Shown: piece after piece, positions 7,329-15,741 of the stretch
How the letters are laid out: the number at the start of each line of letters is the position of its first letter
Position numbering within the stretch: the first letter of the stretch is position 1
Assembly (NCBI RefSeq): GCF_900156315.1
Contig: NZ_FTNI01000019.1
Span: 121,390 to 185,389, forward strand
Direction of reading: 5' to 3'
From: Microbispora rosea
Lineage (GTDB): Bacteria; Actinomycetota; Actinomycetes; Streptosporangiales; Streptosporangiaceae
Length of the DNA: 64,000 bases
Made by a program: the position numbers and the translations under genes
The notes under the pieces: model-generated
What the model was told of the DNA's origin: nothing
What the model saw: only the letters and a program-made list of their open reading frames with translations
The model's database searches: none

Positions 7329-8096
7329 GTGAGCATCGACAAGTTCGCGGTGGCAGGAGCGACCGGGCGGCTGGGGCGCCACGTCGTCGACGTCCTCACT
7401 GAACGGGGCTACCAGGTCGTTCCGATGTCCCGAGCCACCGGCGTGGACGTCATCACCGGTGAAGGCCTCGCCGAGGCGCTCACGGGGGTCGATGTCATCA
7501 TCGACGTCGCGTCGTGGCACGCCTCAGAACAGGAGGCGGCGACGGAGTTCTTCCGCACGTCTGCCCGCAACCTGCACGAGACCGGCCGGAAGGCGGGAGC
7601 CCGCCGGATCGTCATCGCATCCATCATCGGCATAGACAAGGCCACCGCCGGTTTCGGCGTCGCCAAGCAGGTGCACGAGGAGCTCAACCTGTCCGGCCCG
7701 CTGCCCGCTCGCATTCTGCGGGCCGCGCAGTTCCACGAATTCGTCGGTCAGCTCCTGGACTGGCAGCAGGGCGAGGTCGCCTACATTCCCAACTGGCCCA
7801 GCCGGCTCGTGGCCTGCCGCACCGTGGCCGAGGAGTTGGTCGACTTGGCCATTGACCCGGACGCGCCCGCCCAGCCCGCTCCCGGAACGCCCATCCCCGA
7901 GATCGCCGGGCCGCGCAAGGAGATCGTGTCCGAGGCGGCCGGACTCCTCGGCGCCCGCCGGGGCATCAAGGTCGTCGGCGTCGACAACCCCGGCCTGCCC
8001 GATGCCGAGTACGCCGCCGGCGGGGGCCTCCTGCCCAGCCCTCACGCCAAGCTCGCCGGCCCCACCTTCCAGGAGTGGCTCGACACCCAACCCTGA
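7329..8096 (+). CDS. NmrA/atypical SDR-family NAD(P)-binding reductase
   Basis: A 255-residue Rossmann protein. The nucleotide motif AGATGRLGRH (about 8-17) is the GxxGxxG form of extended/atypical SDRs such as NmrA-like quinone reductases or sensors. No YxxxK pair is obvious, as is common in this branch. GTG 7329 is preceded by AAGAAAGG; extension to 7311 would read through that site. It lies 41 bp behind the frameshifted CMD-like gene and probably belongs to the same ECF41-driven transcript, matching the usual CMD/oxidoreductase/epimerase context of these sigma factors. Confidence 0.8.
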   Translation: MSIDKFAVAGATGRLGRHVVDVLTERGYQVVPMSRATGVDVITGEGLAEALTGVDVIIDVASWHASEQEAATEFFRTSARNLHETGRKAGARRIVIASIIGIDKATAGFGVAKQVHEELNLSGPLPARILRAAQFHEFVGQLLDWQQGEVAYIPNWPSRLVACRTVAEELVDLAIDPDAPAQPAPGTPIPEIAGPRKEIVSEAAGLLGARRGIKVVGVDNPGLPDAEYAAGGGLLPSPHAKLAGPTFQEWLDTQP

Positions 8097-8155
8097 CACG
8101 GGACGGAGCCGGCCGGGCATCCTGCGTTCCCTGGCAGCAGTACCGCCCGCGAGGG

Positions 8156-10519
8156 TCAGGCCGTGGCGCGGACCACCAGGCGTGTGGGGAGGACGACGGA
8201 GCTGGTGTGGCGGCCGTCGAGGCGGGACAGGAGCAGTCGCGCCAGGGCCAGGGCCTGGTCCGCGGCGGGCACCCGGACGGTGGTGAGCGCCGGGGTCGTG
8301 CAGGAGGCGGCGTGGATGTCGCCGAAGCCGACGACCGCCAGGTCTTCCGGCACCCGCAGCCCCTTCTCACGCGCCGCCTCCATCACGCCGATCGCCAGCT
8401 CGTCGGAGGTGGCGAACACGGCGTCCACGAGGGGCCGCGTCTGGTCGCCGGACAGCAGCTCGCGGGCCGCGGCGGCGCCCGACCCGCTGTCCAGGCCGGC
8501 GAGCGCGATCACCGGCCGCAGTCCGTCCTCGTGGAGCGTGGCCAGGTGCCCGGCGAGGCGGTCCTGTACGGCGACGAGGTCCATGGGGCCGCAGATCACC
8601 CCGATGCGGCGGCGGCCCCGGTCGAGAAGGTGCCGGGTGGCCGCCCTCGCGCCGCCCGCGTTGTCCACGTCCACGTGCGGCACGAGGGACGCGATCGCGG
8701 GCTTGCCGAGCAGCACGACCGGCACCCCGGTGCGGGCGAGCCGCTCGGTGAGCGTGTCCGGGCCGTCCGGGGGGACGAGCACGACCCCGTCGACCTGCCG
8801 CGCCTCCACGTGCCGGATGATGCGCCGATGGCTCTCGGCCGTGTCGGCGAGCATGAGGGTGATCTGCTTGCCGGCTCCTTCCAGGACGCTGGTGACGTAC
8901 TGAACGACGGCGGAGGTCAGCGCCTCGCCGCCGTGCCGGGGGACCGACAGGACGAGCGCGACCGAGTCGGTCCGCCGGGTGACGAGGCTCCTGGCAGCGG
9001 CGTTGGGCACGTAGCCCAGCTCCTGCACGGCGCGCAGCACCGCGGCGCGCACGTCGGGGCTGACCCGCGCCTCCCCGTTCACGACCCGCGAGACCGTGGC
9101 CCGGGAGACGCCCGCACGGGCGGCGACGGTCTCGAGCGTGGGCCGCTTCGGCCGCTCGGCCCCGAGCCCGTTGCGCGCGATGACGTCGCGATACCACAGC
9201 GCGCTGTCCTTGAGCAGCCGCCGCTGCGTGGTGAAGTCGACGTGGACGATGCCGAACTTGCGCCGATAGCCGTCCGCCCATTCGACGCAGTCGAGCAGCG
9301 ACCACAGCAGGTAGCCGCGGACCCGCGCGCCTTCGTCGATCGAGGTCCGCAGGGCGCGCAGGTGTTCCTCGACGAAGCTGATCCGGTCGACGTCGTGGAT
9401 GCCGTCGGCGGTGACGACGTCCTCGAAGTCGGCGCCGTTCTCCGTGATCATCAGCTCGGTCTCGGGATACTCCTCCGACAGGCGCCGAAGGAGCAGGGAC
9501 AGGCCGCTCGGCATGATGGGCCAGCCCATCGCGGTGACGGCCGTGGGCACGCTGCAGAACAGGACGCCCTCGCTGCCCGGGAAGGCCGGGTCGGCCGGGG
9601 CGCTGGGCTGGGCCTGCACCGCGATGGGCGTGTAGTAGTTGACGCCCAGCAGGTCGATGGGCCGGCCGATGAGGTCGAGGTCTCCGTCGTGGATGTGGCC
9701 GAGCCCGGCGGCCTTCTCGATCAGCGGCAGCAGCTCGGCGGGGTAGCGGCCGCGCAGCACCGGCTCCAGGAACTGGCGGTTGTGCAGGGCGTCGATCCGC
9801 GCCACCGCCTCGGCGTCCTCTTCGGGGATGCCGGTGGACATGTCCCCGAGTTGCGCGGGGGTGAGGACGGGGGAGAGGTTCAGCACGACGCCGGCCTTCG
9901 CGGCGCCCCGCGCGCGCAGCGCCTCCAGGCTCAGCCCGTGCGCGAGCAGCATGTGGTGGGCGCTGACGAAGGCGTCGGCCGCCGACCGCAGCCCCGGGGC
10001 GTGCACCCCCGAGGCGTGGCCGAGGAAGGCGGCGACCCACGGCTCGTTGAACGTGAACCAGGTGTCCACGCGGTCGCCGAGTCTGTCGTACACGACCTGG
10101 GCGTAGTCGGCGAAGCGGTGGGCGGTGTCGCGTGCGGCCCATCCCCCGGCGTCCTGCAGCGCCTGCGGCAGATCCCAGTGGTACAGCGTCGCGTACGGCG
10201 CGATGCCCGCCTGCAGCAACTCGTCCACGAGCCTGTCGTAGAAGTCGAGCCCCGGCCCGTTGACGTGACCGTGCCCCCCGGGCAGCACACGCGGCCAGCT
10301 GACCGAGAACCGGTAGGCGGCGAGGCCCAGGTCCTGCATCAGCCGGACGTCCTCCGGATGGCGCCCGTAGTGGTCGCAGGCCGGGTCGCCGTACCCCCCG
10401 CCCGCGAAGGCGTCCCAGATCGAGGGGCCCCGGCCGTCGCGGTCGGTGGCGCCCTCGATCTGGAACGCGGACGTGGACACTCCCCAGACGAAACCCTCTG
10501 GGAACAACGCGGTACGCAT
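8156..10519 (-). CDS. GH1 beta-glucosidase fused in frame to a LacI-family regulator
   Basis: A single 787-codon frame. Residues 1-441 form a complete glycoside hydrolase family 1 barrel with acid/base E159 (TFNEPW) and nucleophile E350 (MITENGADF), ending in the family-typical DSALWYRDVIARNGL. From about residue 450 a full LacI repressor starts: HTH TLETVAARAGVSRATVSRVV, hinge NAAARSL, then a periplasmic-binding-like sensor ending TRLVVRATA. No ATG, GTG or TTG exists in frame near the junction (about nt 9200-9150), so separate translation is unlikely. The usual arrangement is two adjacent genes. A LacI-type palindrome lies upstream, so the enzyme-repressor may control its own gene. Confidence 0.9.
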   Translation of the reverse strand: MRTALFPEGFVWGVSTSAFQIEGATDRDGRGPSIWDAFAGGGYGDPACDHYGRHPEDVRLMQDLGLAAYRFSVSWPRVLPGGHGHVNGPGLDFYDRLVDELLQAGIAPYATLYHWDLPQALQDAGGWAARDTAHRFADYAQVVYDRLGDRVDTWFTFNEPWVAAFLGHASGVHAPGLRSAADAFVSAHHMLLAHGLSLEALRARGAAKAGVVLNLSPVLTPAQLGDMSTGIPEEDAEAVARIDALHNRQFLEPVLRGRYPAELLPLIEKAAGLGHIHDGDLDLIGRPIDLLGVNYYTPIAVQAQPSAPADPAFPGSEGVLFCSVPTAVTAMGWPIMPSGLSLLLRRLSEEYPETELMITENGADFEDVVTADGIHDVDRISFVEEHLRALRTSIDEGARVRGYLLWSLLDCVEWADGYRRKFGIVHVDFTTQRRLLKDSALWYRDVIARNGLGAERPKRPTLETVAARAGVSRATVSRVVNGEARVSPDVRAAVLRAVQELGYVPNAAARSLVTRRTDSVALVLSVPRHGGEALTSAVVQYVTSVLEGAGKQITLMLADTAESHRRIIRHVEARQVDGVVLVPPDGPDTLTERLARTGVPVVLLGKPAIASLVPHVDVDNAGGARAATRHLLDRGRRRIGVICGPMDLVAVQDRLAGHLATLHEDGLRPVIALAGLDSGSGAAAARELLSGDQTRPLVDAVFATSDELAIGVMEAAREKGLRVPEDLAVVGFGDIHAASCTTPALTTVRVPAADQALALARLLLSRLDGRHTSSVVLPTRLVVRATA

Positions 10520-10544
10520 CGACGCGAAACCCCCGGTGACTCGG

Positions 10545-10554
10545 TGAGCGCTCA
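10545..10554. promoter_or_regulatory. LacI-type operator candidate
   Basis: The perfect palindrome TGAGCGCTCA has the central CG step and AGCGCT core of many LacI-family sites (compare CebR-type GAGCGCTC). It sits 26-35 bp upstream of the GH1-LacI fusion ATG, where it could block transcription. Confidence 0.6.
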
Positions 10555-10665
10555 GTTTGCCGCCTCGCGCGCCGGACCCGCTACTCCGTACCTGCGAACC
10601 TGATTAGCGCGCCCGGCGCGGCGCAGACGGGGGTGGGGCGGGTCGTCGGCACATAATGAAAGGCA

Positions 10666-12555
10666 ATGGATACGGGGAGTGACCAGGACGCCGATCGGGG
10701 GATCGACGTCAGCGTCGTCGTCCCGGCGTACAACCGCCGGGCGTCGCTCGACCGTTGCCTCACCTCGCTGCTCGTGCAGCGGGTCGCCAAGGAGATCGTG
10801 GTGGTCGACGGCGGCTCCCGGGACGGAACCCGCGCGCTGCTCGGCCTCTACGCCGCACACCACCCGCGACTGATCACCGTGATCCAGGACGCCCAGCCCG
10901 GCACGCCCGGCGGCGCCCGCAACCGTGGACTCGAGCGAGCGGCCGGCAGATTCGTCTTCTTCTGCGACGCGGGGGACCACCTCGCCCCCGACGCGCTGGC
11001 CCGCCTGGTGGCCGCGGCCGACCGGAACGGCGCCGACGTCGTCGTGGGAAGAGTCGCCGGCGCCCGCCAGGGACTGCGGGAGAGCGCCGACAGGGCCTCC
11101 TTAACCGCCGTCTACGACGATCTGTCCTGCTTCAAGCTCTTCCGCCGGGACTTCCTGGAACGGCACGCCATCCGGTTCGACGAGACGCAGCGGCGTGGCG
11201 AGGACATGACCTTCGCCGTCCACGCGTACTGCCACGCGCGGGTGATCTCGGTGGTCGCGGACGGGGACTGCTACCACGCGGAGGGCGGGGGCGAGGCGTC
11301 CGCGCGGGATCCGCTCGGCTGGCTGCGCGTGGTCCGCACACCCATCGAGGTCATGGTGCGGCACGTGCCGCCCGGCGCGCTGCGCGACCGCCTGCTCCTG
11401 CGGCACCTGCGCCGTGACGTGCTGGCCCAGCTCGGGGTGCCGTTCCTGGCGGCGTGCGAGGCCGAGCGCGAGAAGATCGCCGTCGAGGTGGCCGACATCT
11501 GCGGCCAGTGGCTGACGCCGGGCGTGCGCGCCGGTCTCGACGGCGTCGACGCCGCCCGCGTCGCCGCGCTCGACGACCCCGACCGGCTCGTACGGCTCGC
11601 GCTCGTCGAGGCGGCGCCGCTGCGGCATCGGCTGACCGGCGTCGAGTGGCGGGGCGACCGCCTGGTGATCGAGGGGTGGGCCGCCCTCGGCGACGCGGAC
11701 GGCGCATCGGCCGGCGCGGGGCCGGACGGCGCCGCGCATGAAGGCGCCGCGCTGGACGGCACTTCGCTCAAGGGCGCTGTGCTGACCGGCACCGTGAGCC
11801 TGGTGTTGCGCGAGCGCATGTCGCGCCAGGAGCGCGTTCCTTTCGTGACCCGCGGCGGGACCGCCGCCTCGGGATCCTTCACCGCCGTGCTCGACGTGGC
11901 GGCGCTGCCGCCCGGAGTGTGGGACGTCCACGTGGCCGTGGAGTGCGAGGGGGCGCGCAGGCTCGCCCGGCTCGGCTCCCGCCGCGAACCCGGAGCGGGC
12001 GTTCCGGCCGCCCACCTGGTGGGCGGGGTAGTCGCGGTGCCCTTCCTCACCCGGTCCCACGGCCACCTCGGCCTCGACCTCGGAGGGCACGTCGTCCGGG
12101 TCCCCGCCGTCGTACGGCTGACGCGGACGTGGTGGCGGGGCAGGCGGCTGCGGGTGGAGGGCAGGGCGCTGGTGGGCGAGGAGGCCGCCGCCGCGGCCGT
12201 ACGGCACCTGATCTGGCGCGAGCGGGCGTCGGGACGCGAACACCGTGAGCAGGCGATGGCGGTCGGGCCACGGGAGTTCGCGGCCGAGACGGCACGTCTG
12301 CGGCCCGGCATCTGGGACGCCTACCTCGAACTCGGCCTCGGCGGTCCTCCGGTGCGCTTCCCGGTCAAGGTCGCCGAGGCCGACACGCTGGACCGGCCCC
12401 TGCGGTGGTGGCGCGGCGCGCTGCGAGGGGGAGTGGCGCAGTGGACCGTCCGGCCGTACGCCACGGCGGTCAACCGGCGGCTCAGCGTGTCGGTGCGCGT
12501 GGCGACCCCGCTGACCGTGGTCAGGCGGATGGCCAGGACCCTGCGGCAGCGCTAA
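10666..12555 (+). CDS. GT2-family glycosyltransferase with C-terminal beta domains
   Basis: A 629-residue protein. Residues 8-110 form a GT-A fold: DVSVVVPAYNRRASLDRCL, IVVVDGGSRDGTR, GGARNRGLERAAG and the metal-site region FFCDAGD. The acceptor part follows (RGEDMTFAVHAYCHA). After about residue 320 come two repeats of a beta-rich module (EWRGDRLVIEGWAAL and later WRGRRLRVEGRAL), similar in plan to wall-teichoic-acid glycosyltransferases such as TarS. A pentapeptide-like insert (DGAAHEGAALDGTSLKGAVL) lies at about 345-370. No signal peptide, so cytosolic or peripheral; sugar and acceptor unknown. Confidence 0.75.
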   Translation: MDTGSDQDADRGIDVSVVVPAYNRRASLDRCLTSLLVQRVAKEIVVVDGGSRDGTRALLGLYAAHHPRLITVIQDAQPGTPGGARNRGLERAAGRFVFFCDAGDHLAPDALARLVAAADRNGADVVVGRVAGARQGLRESADRASLTAVYDDLSCFKLFRRDFLERHAIRFDETQRRGEDMTFAVHAYCHARVISVVADGDCYHAEGGGEASARDPLGWLRVVRTPIEVMVRHVPPGALRDRLLLRHLRRDVLAQLGVPFLAACEAEREKIAVEVADICGQWLTPGVRAGLDGVDAARVAALDDPDRLVRLALVEAAPLRHRLTGVEWRGDRLVIEGWAALGDADGASAGAGPDGAAHEGAALDGTSLKGAVLTGTVSLVLRERMSRQERVPFVTRGGTAASGSFTAVLDVAALPPGVWDVHVAVECEGARRLARLGSRREPGAGVPAAHLVGGVVAVPFLTRSHGHLGLDLGGHVVRVPAVVRLTRTWWRGRRLRVEGRALVGEEAAAAAVRHLIWRERASGREHREQAMAVGPREFAAETARLRPGIWDAYLELGLGGPPVRFPVKVAEADTLDRPLRWWRGALRGGVAQWTVRPYATAVNRRLSVSVRVATPLTVVRRMARTLRQR

Positions 12556-12572
12556 TTGCGAATCATTTGCAA
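12556..12572 (+). promoter_or_regulatory. Nur/Fur-family metalloregulator box
   Basis: TTGCGAATCATTTGCAA matches the nickel-regulator (Nur) pattern TTGCAA-N5-TTGCAA with two changes (TTGCGA, N5, TTGCAA). It is also an imperfect 17-bp palindrome, as expected for Fur-family dimers. It begins right after the stop codon of the upstream glycosyltransferase and 59 bp before the metal-importer gene. No cobalamin riboswitch fits in this short leader, favouring metal control over B12 control. Confidence 0.6.
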
Positions 12573-12630
12573 CTACAACCCGGTGCTCTAAAGTGTGAGG
12601 AGATTCGCCCGTTTCGAAGGGGTTATAGCC

Positions 12631-13680
12631 GTGCACGTGCCCGATGGGTTCTTTGACGTCCCCGTGTCCGTCGGTGCCGGGGTCTTCGCGGCCGCAGGGG
12701 TGGCCGTATGCCTTCGGGGCGCCAAACGGGAGCTCGACGACAGGACCGCCCCCATGGCGGGTCTGGTGGCCGCGTTCATCTTCGCGGCGCAGATGCTCAA
12801 CTTCCCCGTGGCGGCCGGCACCAGCGGTCACCTGCTCGGCGGGGCCCTGGCGGCGATACTCGTCGGGCCCTACACCGCCGTGTTATGCGTCGCGGTCGTG
12901 CTGCTCGTCCAGGGATTCTTCTTCGCCGACGGCGGCCTGACCGCGCTGGGCGTCAACATCACGCTGATGGCGATCGTGACCGCGGTCGTCGGCTGGGCGG
13001 TCTTCCGTTTGATCACCAGGGGTGCGCCGCGCGGGCGTGCGACTCTGGTGGCCGGGTCGTTCGTGGCGGCGCTGGTCTCCGTCCCCGCGGCGGCACTCGT
13101 GTTCACGGCTCTGTTCTGGCTCGGCGGCACCGCGCCGATCGAGCTGGGCTCGGTCGCGGCCGCGATGGGCGGCGTGCACCTGCTCATCGGGCTCGGCGAG
13201 GGTTTCATCACCGCGCTCACCGTGAGCAGCGTGCTGGCCGTGCGTCCCGACCTCGTGTACGGCGCGCGCGGGATGACCAGGGCGCTGACGCTGCGCACCG
13301 CCGAGGGGGATGTCCAGGTCGGGCCGGCGGCTCCGGAGGCTCCCTCGGCCGGGATGGGCCTGCGCCCGGTCCTGGTGGGCGGCGCGCTCGTGGCCGTGCT
13401 GCTGGCCGGCGTCGTCTCGTTCTACGCCTCCAGCGCCCCCGACGGGCTGGAGAAGGTGGCGGCCGACAAGGGCCTGAGCGCGCAGGAGAAGCCGCACACG
13501 GCGGAGAACGGCCCGCTGGCCGGATACAGCATCAAGGGCGTGGAGAACCAGCGGCTGTCCGGCGGCCTGGCCGGGGTGGCGGGGGTCGCGCTGACGGTCG
13601 TGGCCGGAGGCGGCGTGTTCTACGTCATCCGCCGCCGTCGGCGGGGAGCCGACGCGATGACGCCCGCGAGCGCCCGGTGA
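12631..13680 (+). CDS. nikMN: ECF-type nickel/cobalt transporter, fused M-N (substrate-binding) subunit
   Basis: A 349-residue membrane protein. The GTG start at 12631 is fixed by the family rule that His is residue 2 (sequence MHVPDGF); H2 and H67 (AGTSGHLLGG) are the metal-binding positions known in NikM/CbiM. About seven helices follow to residue 220. The C terminus carries the N component: APDGLEKVA (PDGLE motif at 270-274), a loop, then GGLAGVAGVALTVV as the last helix. It binds Ni2+ or Co2+ at the outer face and works with the Q and O subunits encoded next. The upstream Nur-like box favours nickel. Confidence 0.88.
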   Translation: MHVPDGFFDVPVSVGAGVFAAAGVAVCLRGAKRELDDRTAPMAGLVAAFIFAAQMLNFPVAAGTSGHLLGGALAAILVGPYTAVLCVAVVLLVQGFFFADGGLTALGVNITLMAIVTAVVGWAVFRLITRGAPRGRATLVAGSFVAALVSVPAAALVFTALFWLGGTAPIELGSVAAAMGGVHLLIGLGEGFITALTVSSVLAVRPDLVYGARGMTRALTLRTAEGDVQVGPAAPEAPSAGMGLRPVLVGGALVAVLLAGVVSFYASSAPDGLEKVAADKGLSAQEKPHTAENGPLAGYSIKGVENQRLSGGLAGVAGVALTVVAGGGVFYVIRRRRRGADAMTPASAR

Positions 13681-13750
13681 ACCCTGTGACCCCGATGAGC
13701 TCGGTGAGCCGGGCGGACTTGCCGAGCACGGCGACGGCGAGGCCGTGAGC

Positions 13751-13777
13751 GCCCTGCCCGCATGCCGGGCAGGGCGG
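13751..13777. terminator. Perfect 11-bp hairpin inside the nikMN-nikQ gap
   Basis: CGCCCTGCCCG (13751-13761), loop CATGC, CGGGCAGGGCG (13767-13777). There is no T run. It lies between the M-N gene and the Q gene of one importer, so a partial terminator, RNA-stability element or polarity control is more likely than a full stop. Confidence 0.55.
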
Positions 13778-13806
13778 GTCGGCGATGATGACACGGTGAG
13801 TGCGAA

Positions 13807-14571
13807 GTGAGCGCCGGTCACCATCACCCGATCTACCGGCCCGCCGACACGCCCGTCCACCGGCTGCCGCCCCAGTGCAAGCTGGCGGCGGTCGTCGCGT
13901 TCGCGGTGTTCGTGGTCGCCACGCCGCGCGAGCGCTTCTGGGCGTTCGCCGTCGACGCGCTGCTGCTGGCCGCCGTCGCGGCCGCCGCCCGGGTGCCGGC
14001 GGGTGCGATCGTGCGGCGCATGGCGGTCGAGGTGCCGTTCGTGCTGTTCGCGCTGGCGATTCCGCTGATCGGCACGGGCGAGCGGGTCCAGGTGCTCGGC
14101 CTGTCGTTGAGCGCCCCCGGCCTGTGGGCGGCCTGGAACATCCTGGCCAAGGCCACCTTGGGGGTGGTCGCCTCGATTCTGCTGGCGGCCACGACCGAAC
14201 CCCGCATGATGCTGCTCGGCGCCGAGCGGCTGCGGCTGCCCCGGCTGCTCGTGCAGATCGCGACGTTCATGCTGCGCTACCTGGACGTGATCCTCGACCA
14301 GATGCGGCGCATGCGGGTCGCCAGGGAGTCGCGGGGATTCGTCGCCAGGGACCTCAGGCAGGCTCCCGTGCTGGCGAAGTCGGCGGGCGCCCTGTTCATT
14401 CGCTCGTATGAGCGGGGGGAGCGGGTCCACCTCGCCATGCTGAGCCGCGGCTACACGGGTGAGATGCCAACGATTAGGGATATATCGGCAACTGGGCGAG
14501 ACTGGGCGATGGCGGGCATGCTGCCTTGCCTCGCCGCGGTGACGGCCCTACTGGCGTGGAGCACGACATGA
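13807..14571 (+). CDS. nikQ: ECF transporter T component (CbiQ/NikQ family)
   Basis: A 254-residue membrane protein with about five helices. Family marks are the N-terminal IYRPADTPVHRLPPQCKL, the coupling-helix region ESRGF (about 175-180) preceded by MRRMRVAR, and YERGERVHLAMLSRGYTG near the end. It couples ATP hydrolysis by NikO to movement of the metal-binding M-N subunit. The GTG at 13807 is chosen as the first start of the homologous region; the Shine-Dalgarno site is weak. The stop overlaps the ATP-binding gene by ATGA, showing translational coupling. Confidence 0.85.
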   Translation: MSAGHHHPIYRPADTPVHRLPPQCKLAAVVAFAVFVVATPRERFWAFAVDALLLAAVAAAARVPAGAIVRRMAVEVPFVLFALAIPLIGTGERVQVLGLSLSAPGLWAAWNILAKATLGVVASILLAATTEPRMMLLGAERLRLPRLLVQIATFMLRYLDVILDQMRRMRVARESRGFVARDLRQAPVLAKSAGALFIRSYERGERVHLAMLSRGYTGEMPTIRDISATGRDWAMAGMLPCLAAVTALLAWSTT

Positions 14572-15320
14572 CCTCCGGCAGCCCCTCGCTCACGGTGAGC
14601 AGGCTCGCGTACGCCTACCCCGACGGGACGCAGGCGTTGTACGGCGTGGACCTGACGATCGAGCGGGGGGAGCGGGTCGCCCTGCTCGGCCCGAACGGCG
14701 CGGGCAAGACCACCCTCGTCATGCACCTCAACGGCATCCTCACAGCCGGCCACGGGACGGTCGAGGTGGCCGGGCTCCCCGTACGCGCGGACACCCTGCG
14801 GGAGATCCGCCGCCGGGTCGGGCTGGTGTTCCAGGATCCGGACGACCAGCTCTTCATGCCGACCGTGCGGGAGGACGTCGCGTTCGGCCCGGCCAACCTC
14901 GGGCTGCGCGGCGCGGAACTCGACCGCCGCGTGCGCGACGCGCTGGAGCGGGTCGGCATGCTGGACGCGATCGACCGGCCGCCGCACCACCTGTCCTTCG
15001 GCCAGCGCCGGCGGGTGGCGGTGGCCACGGTGCTGGCGATGGAGCCGGAGATTCTCGTCCTCGACGAGCCGTCGTCGAATCTCGACCCGGCGTCCCGCCG
15101 CGAGCTGGCCGAGATCCTCAAGAGCCTGGACGTGACCGTGCTGATGGTCACCCACGACCTGCCGTACGCGCTGGAGCTGTGTGAGCGTTCGCTCGTCATG
15201 TCCGAGGGGGTGATCGCGGCCGACGGACCGACGCGTGCGCTGCTCGCCGACGAGCGGTTGCTGGCCGCGCACCGGCTCGAACTTCCCTACGGCTTCGCCG
15301 TCCCTGCTCAGCCGGGGTGA
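14568..15320 (+). CDS. nikO: ECF transporter ATP-binding subunit (CbiO/NikO family)
   Basis: A 250-residue ABC ATPase. Walker A GPNGAGKTT (41-49), Q-loop VFQDPDDQ, signature LSFGQRRRVAVA (about 142), Walker B ILVLDEPSSNLD (about 163-174), switch His in VTHDLPYA. The VFQDPDDQLFMPTVREDVAFGP stretch is typical of energy-coupling-factor ATPases. The ATG at 14568 overlaps the stop of nikQ (ATGA), so an in-frame start further upstream is not favoured. With one ATPase gene the complex probably uses an O homodimer. Last gene of the importer operon. Confidence 0.92.
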   Translation: MTSGSPSLTVSRLAYAYPDGTQALYGVDLTIERGERVALLGPNGAGKTTLVMHLNGILTAGHGTVEVAGLPVRADTLREIRRRVGLVFQDPDDQLFMPTVREDVAFGPANLGLRGAELDRRVRDALERVGMLDAIDRPPHHLSFGQRRRVAVATVLAMEPEILVLDEPSSNLDPASRRELAEILKSLDVTVLMVTHDLPYALELCERSLVMSEGVIAADGPTRALLADERLLAAHRLELPYGFAVPAQPG

Positions 15321-15360
15321 TGGATAAGTAAAGTGGGCCGGAGCTGAGGAGGTCCCGACG

Positions 15361-15708
15361 ATGAAGCTGCGGCTCGCGCGCCAATCGCTTTCCAACGCCG
15401 TCGTGGTGGTGGCGGTGGAGGGGGAGCTCGACCTGTTCACGGCGCCGTTCCTGCGTGACGAGATACGGGACGCCATACGCGACGACGGCCCGACGCTCGT
15501 GCTGGACCTCGGCGAGCTGTCGTTCATGGACTCGAGTGGGCTGAGCGTGCTCATCGAGGCCTGGCGGCTCGCCACGAGCGAGGGCGGCGGGGTGTGCCTC
15601 GCCTCACCGCAGCCTCCGGTGGCCCGCATCCTGCGCACGACCGGCCTGGACCGGCGCATCAAGGTCTACCCCGACGTCGATACCGCGATTTTGCAGCACC
15701 CCGAGTAG
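15361..15708 (+). CDS. STAS-domain anti-sigma factor antagonist
   Basis: A 115-residue SpoIIAA/RsbV-like protein. The strand GELDLFTAPFLRD and the phosphorylation loop FMDSSGLSVLIEA (S58/S59) are the family core. When dephosphorylated such proteins sequester a kinase-type anti-sigma factor; a PP2C phosphatase with a fused kinase-like domain is encoded at 27.3 kb and is a possible partner. ATG 15361 follows GAGGAGG. No kinase or sigma gene is adjacent, so its circuit cannot be named. Confidence 0.88.
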   Translation: MKLRLARQSLSNAVVVVAVEGELDLFTAPFLRDEIRDAIRDDGPTLVLDLGELSFMDSSGLSVLIEAWRLATSEGGGVCLASPQPPVARILRTTGLDRRIKVYPDVDTAILQHPE

Positions 15709-15741
15709 AACTTCATTCGGTTCGCGCGTTAAGGTCCGGCT

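Noticed and set aside
8075..10603. An 842-codon open frame on the plus strand opposite the GH1-LacI gene
   Set aside because: Its composition is that of an antisense shadow of GC-rich codons (long Arg/Gly/Val/His-rich runs); the opposite strand encodes two recognisable complete domains.
12573..12630. Cobalamin riboswitch before the metal importer
   Set aside because: Only about 58 nt separate the metalloregulator box and the start codon, too short for a B12 riboswitch, and no B12-box-like sequence is seen.
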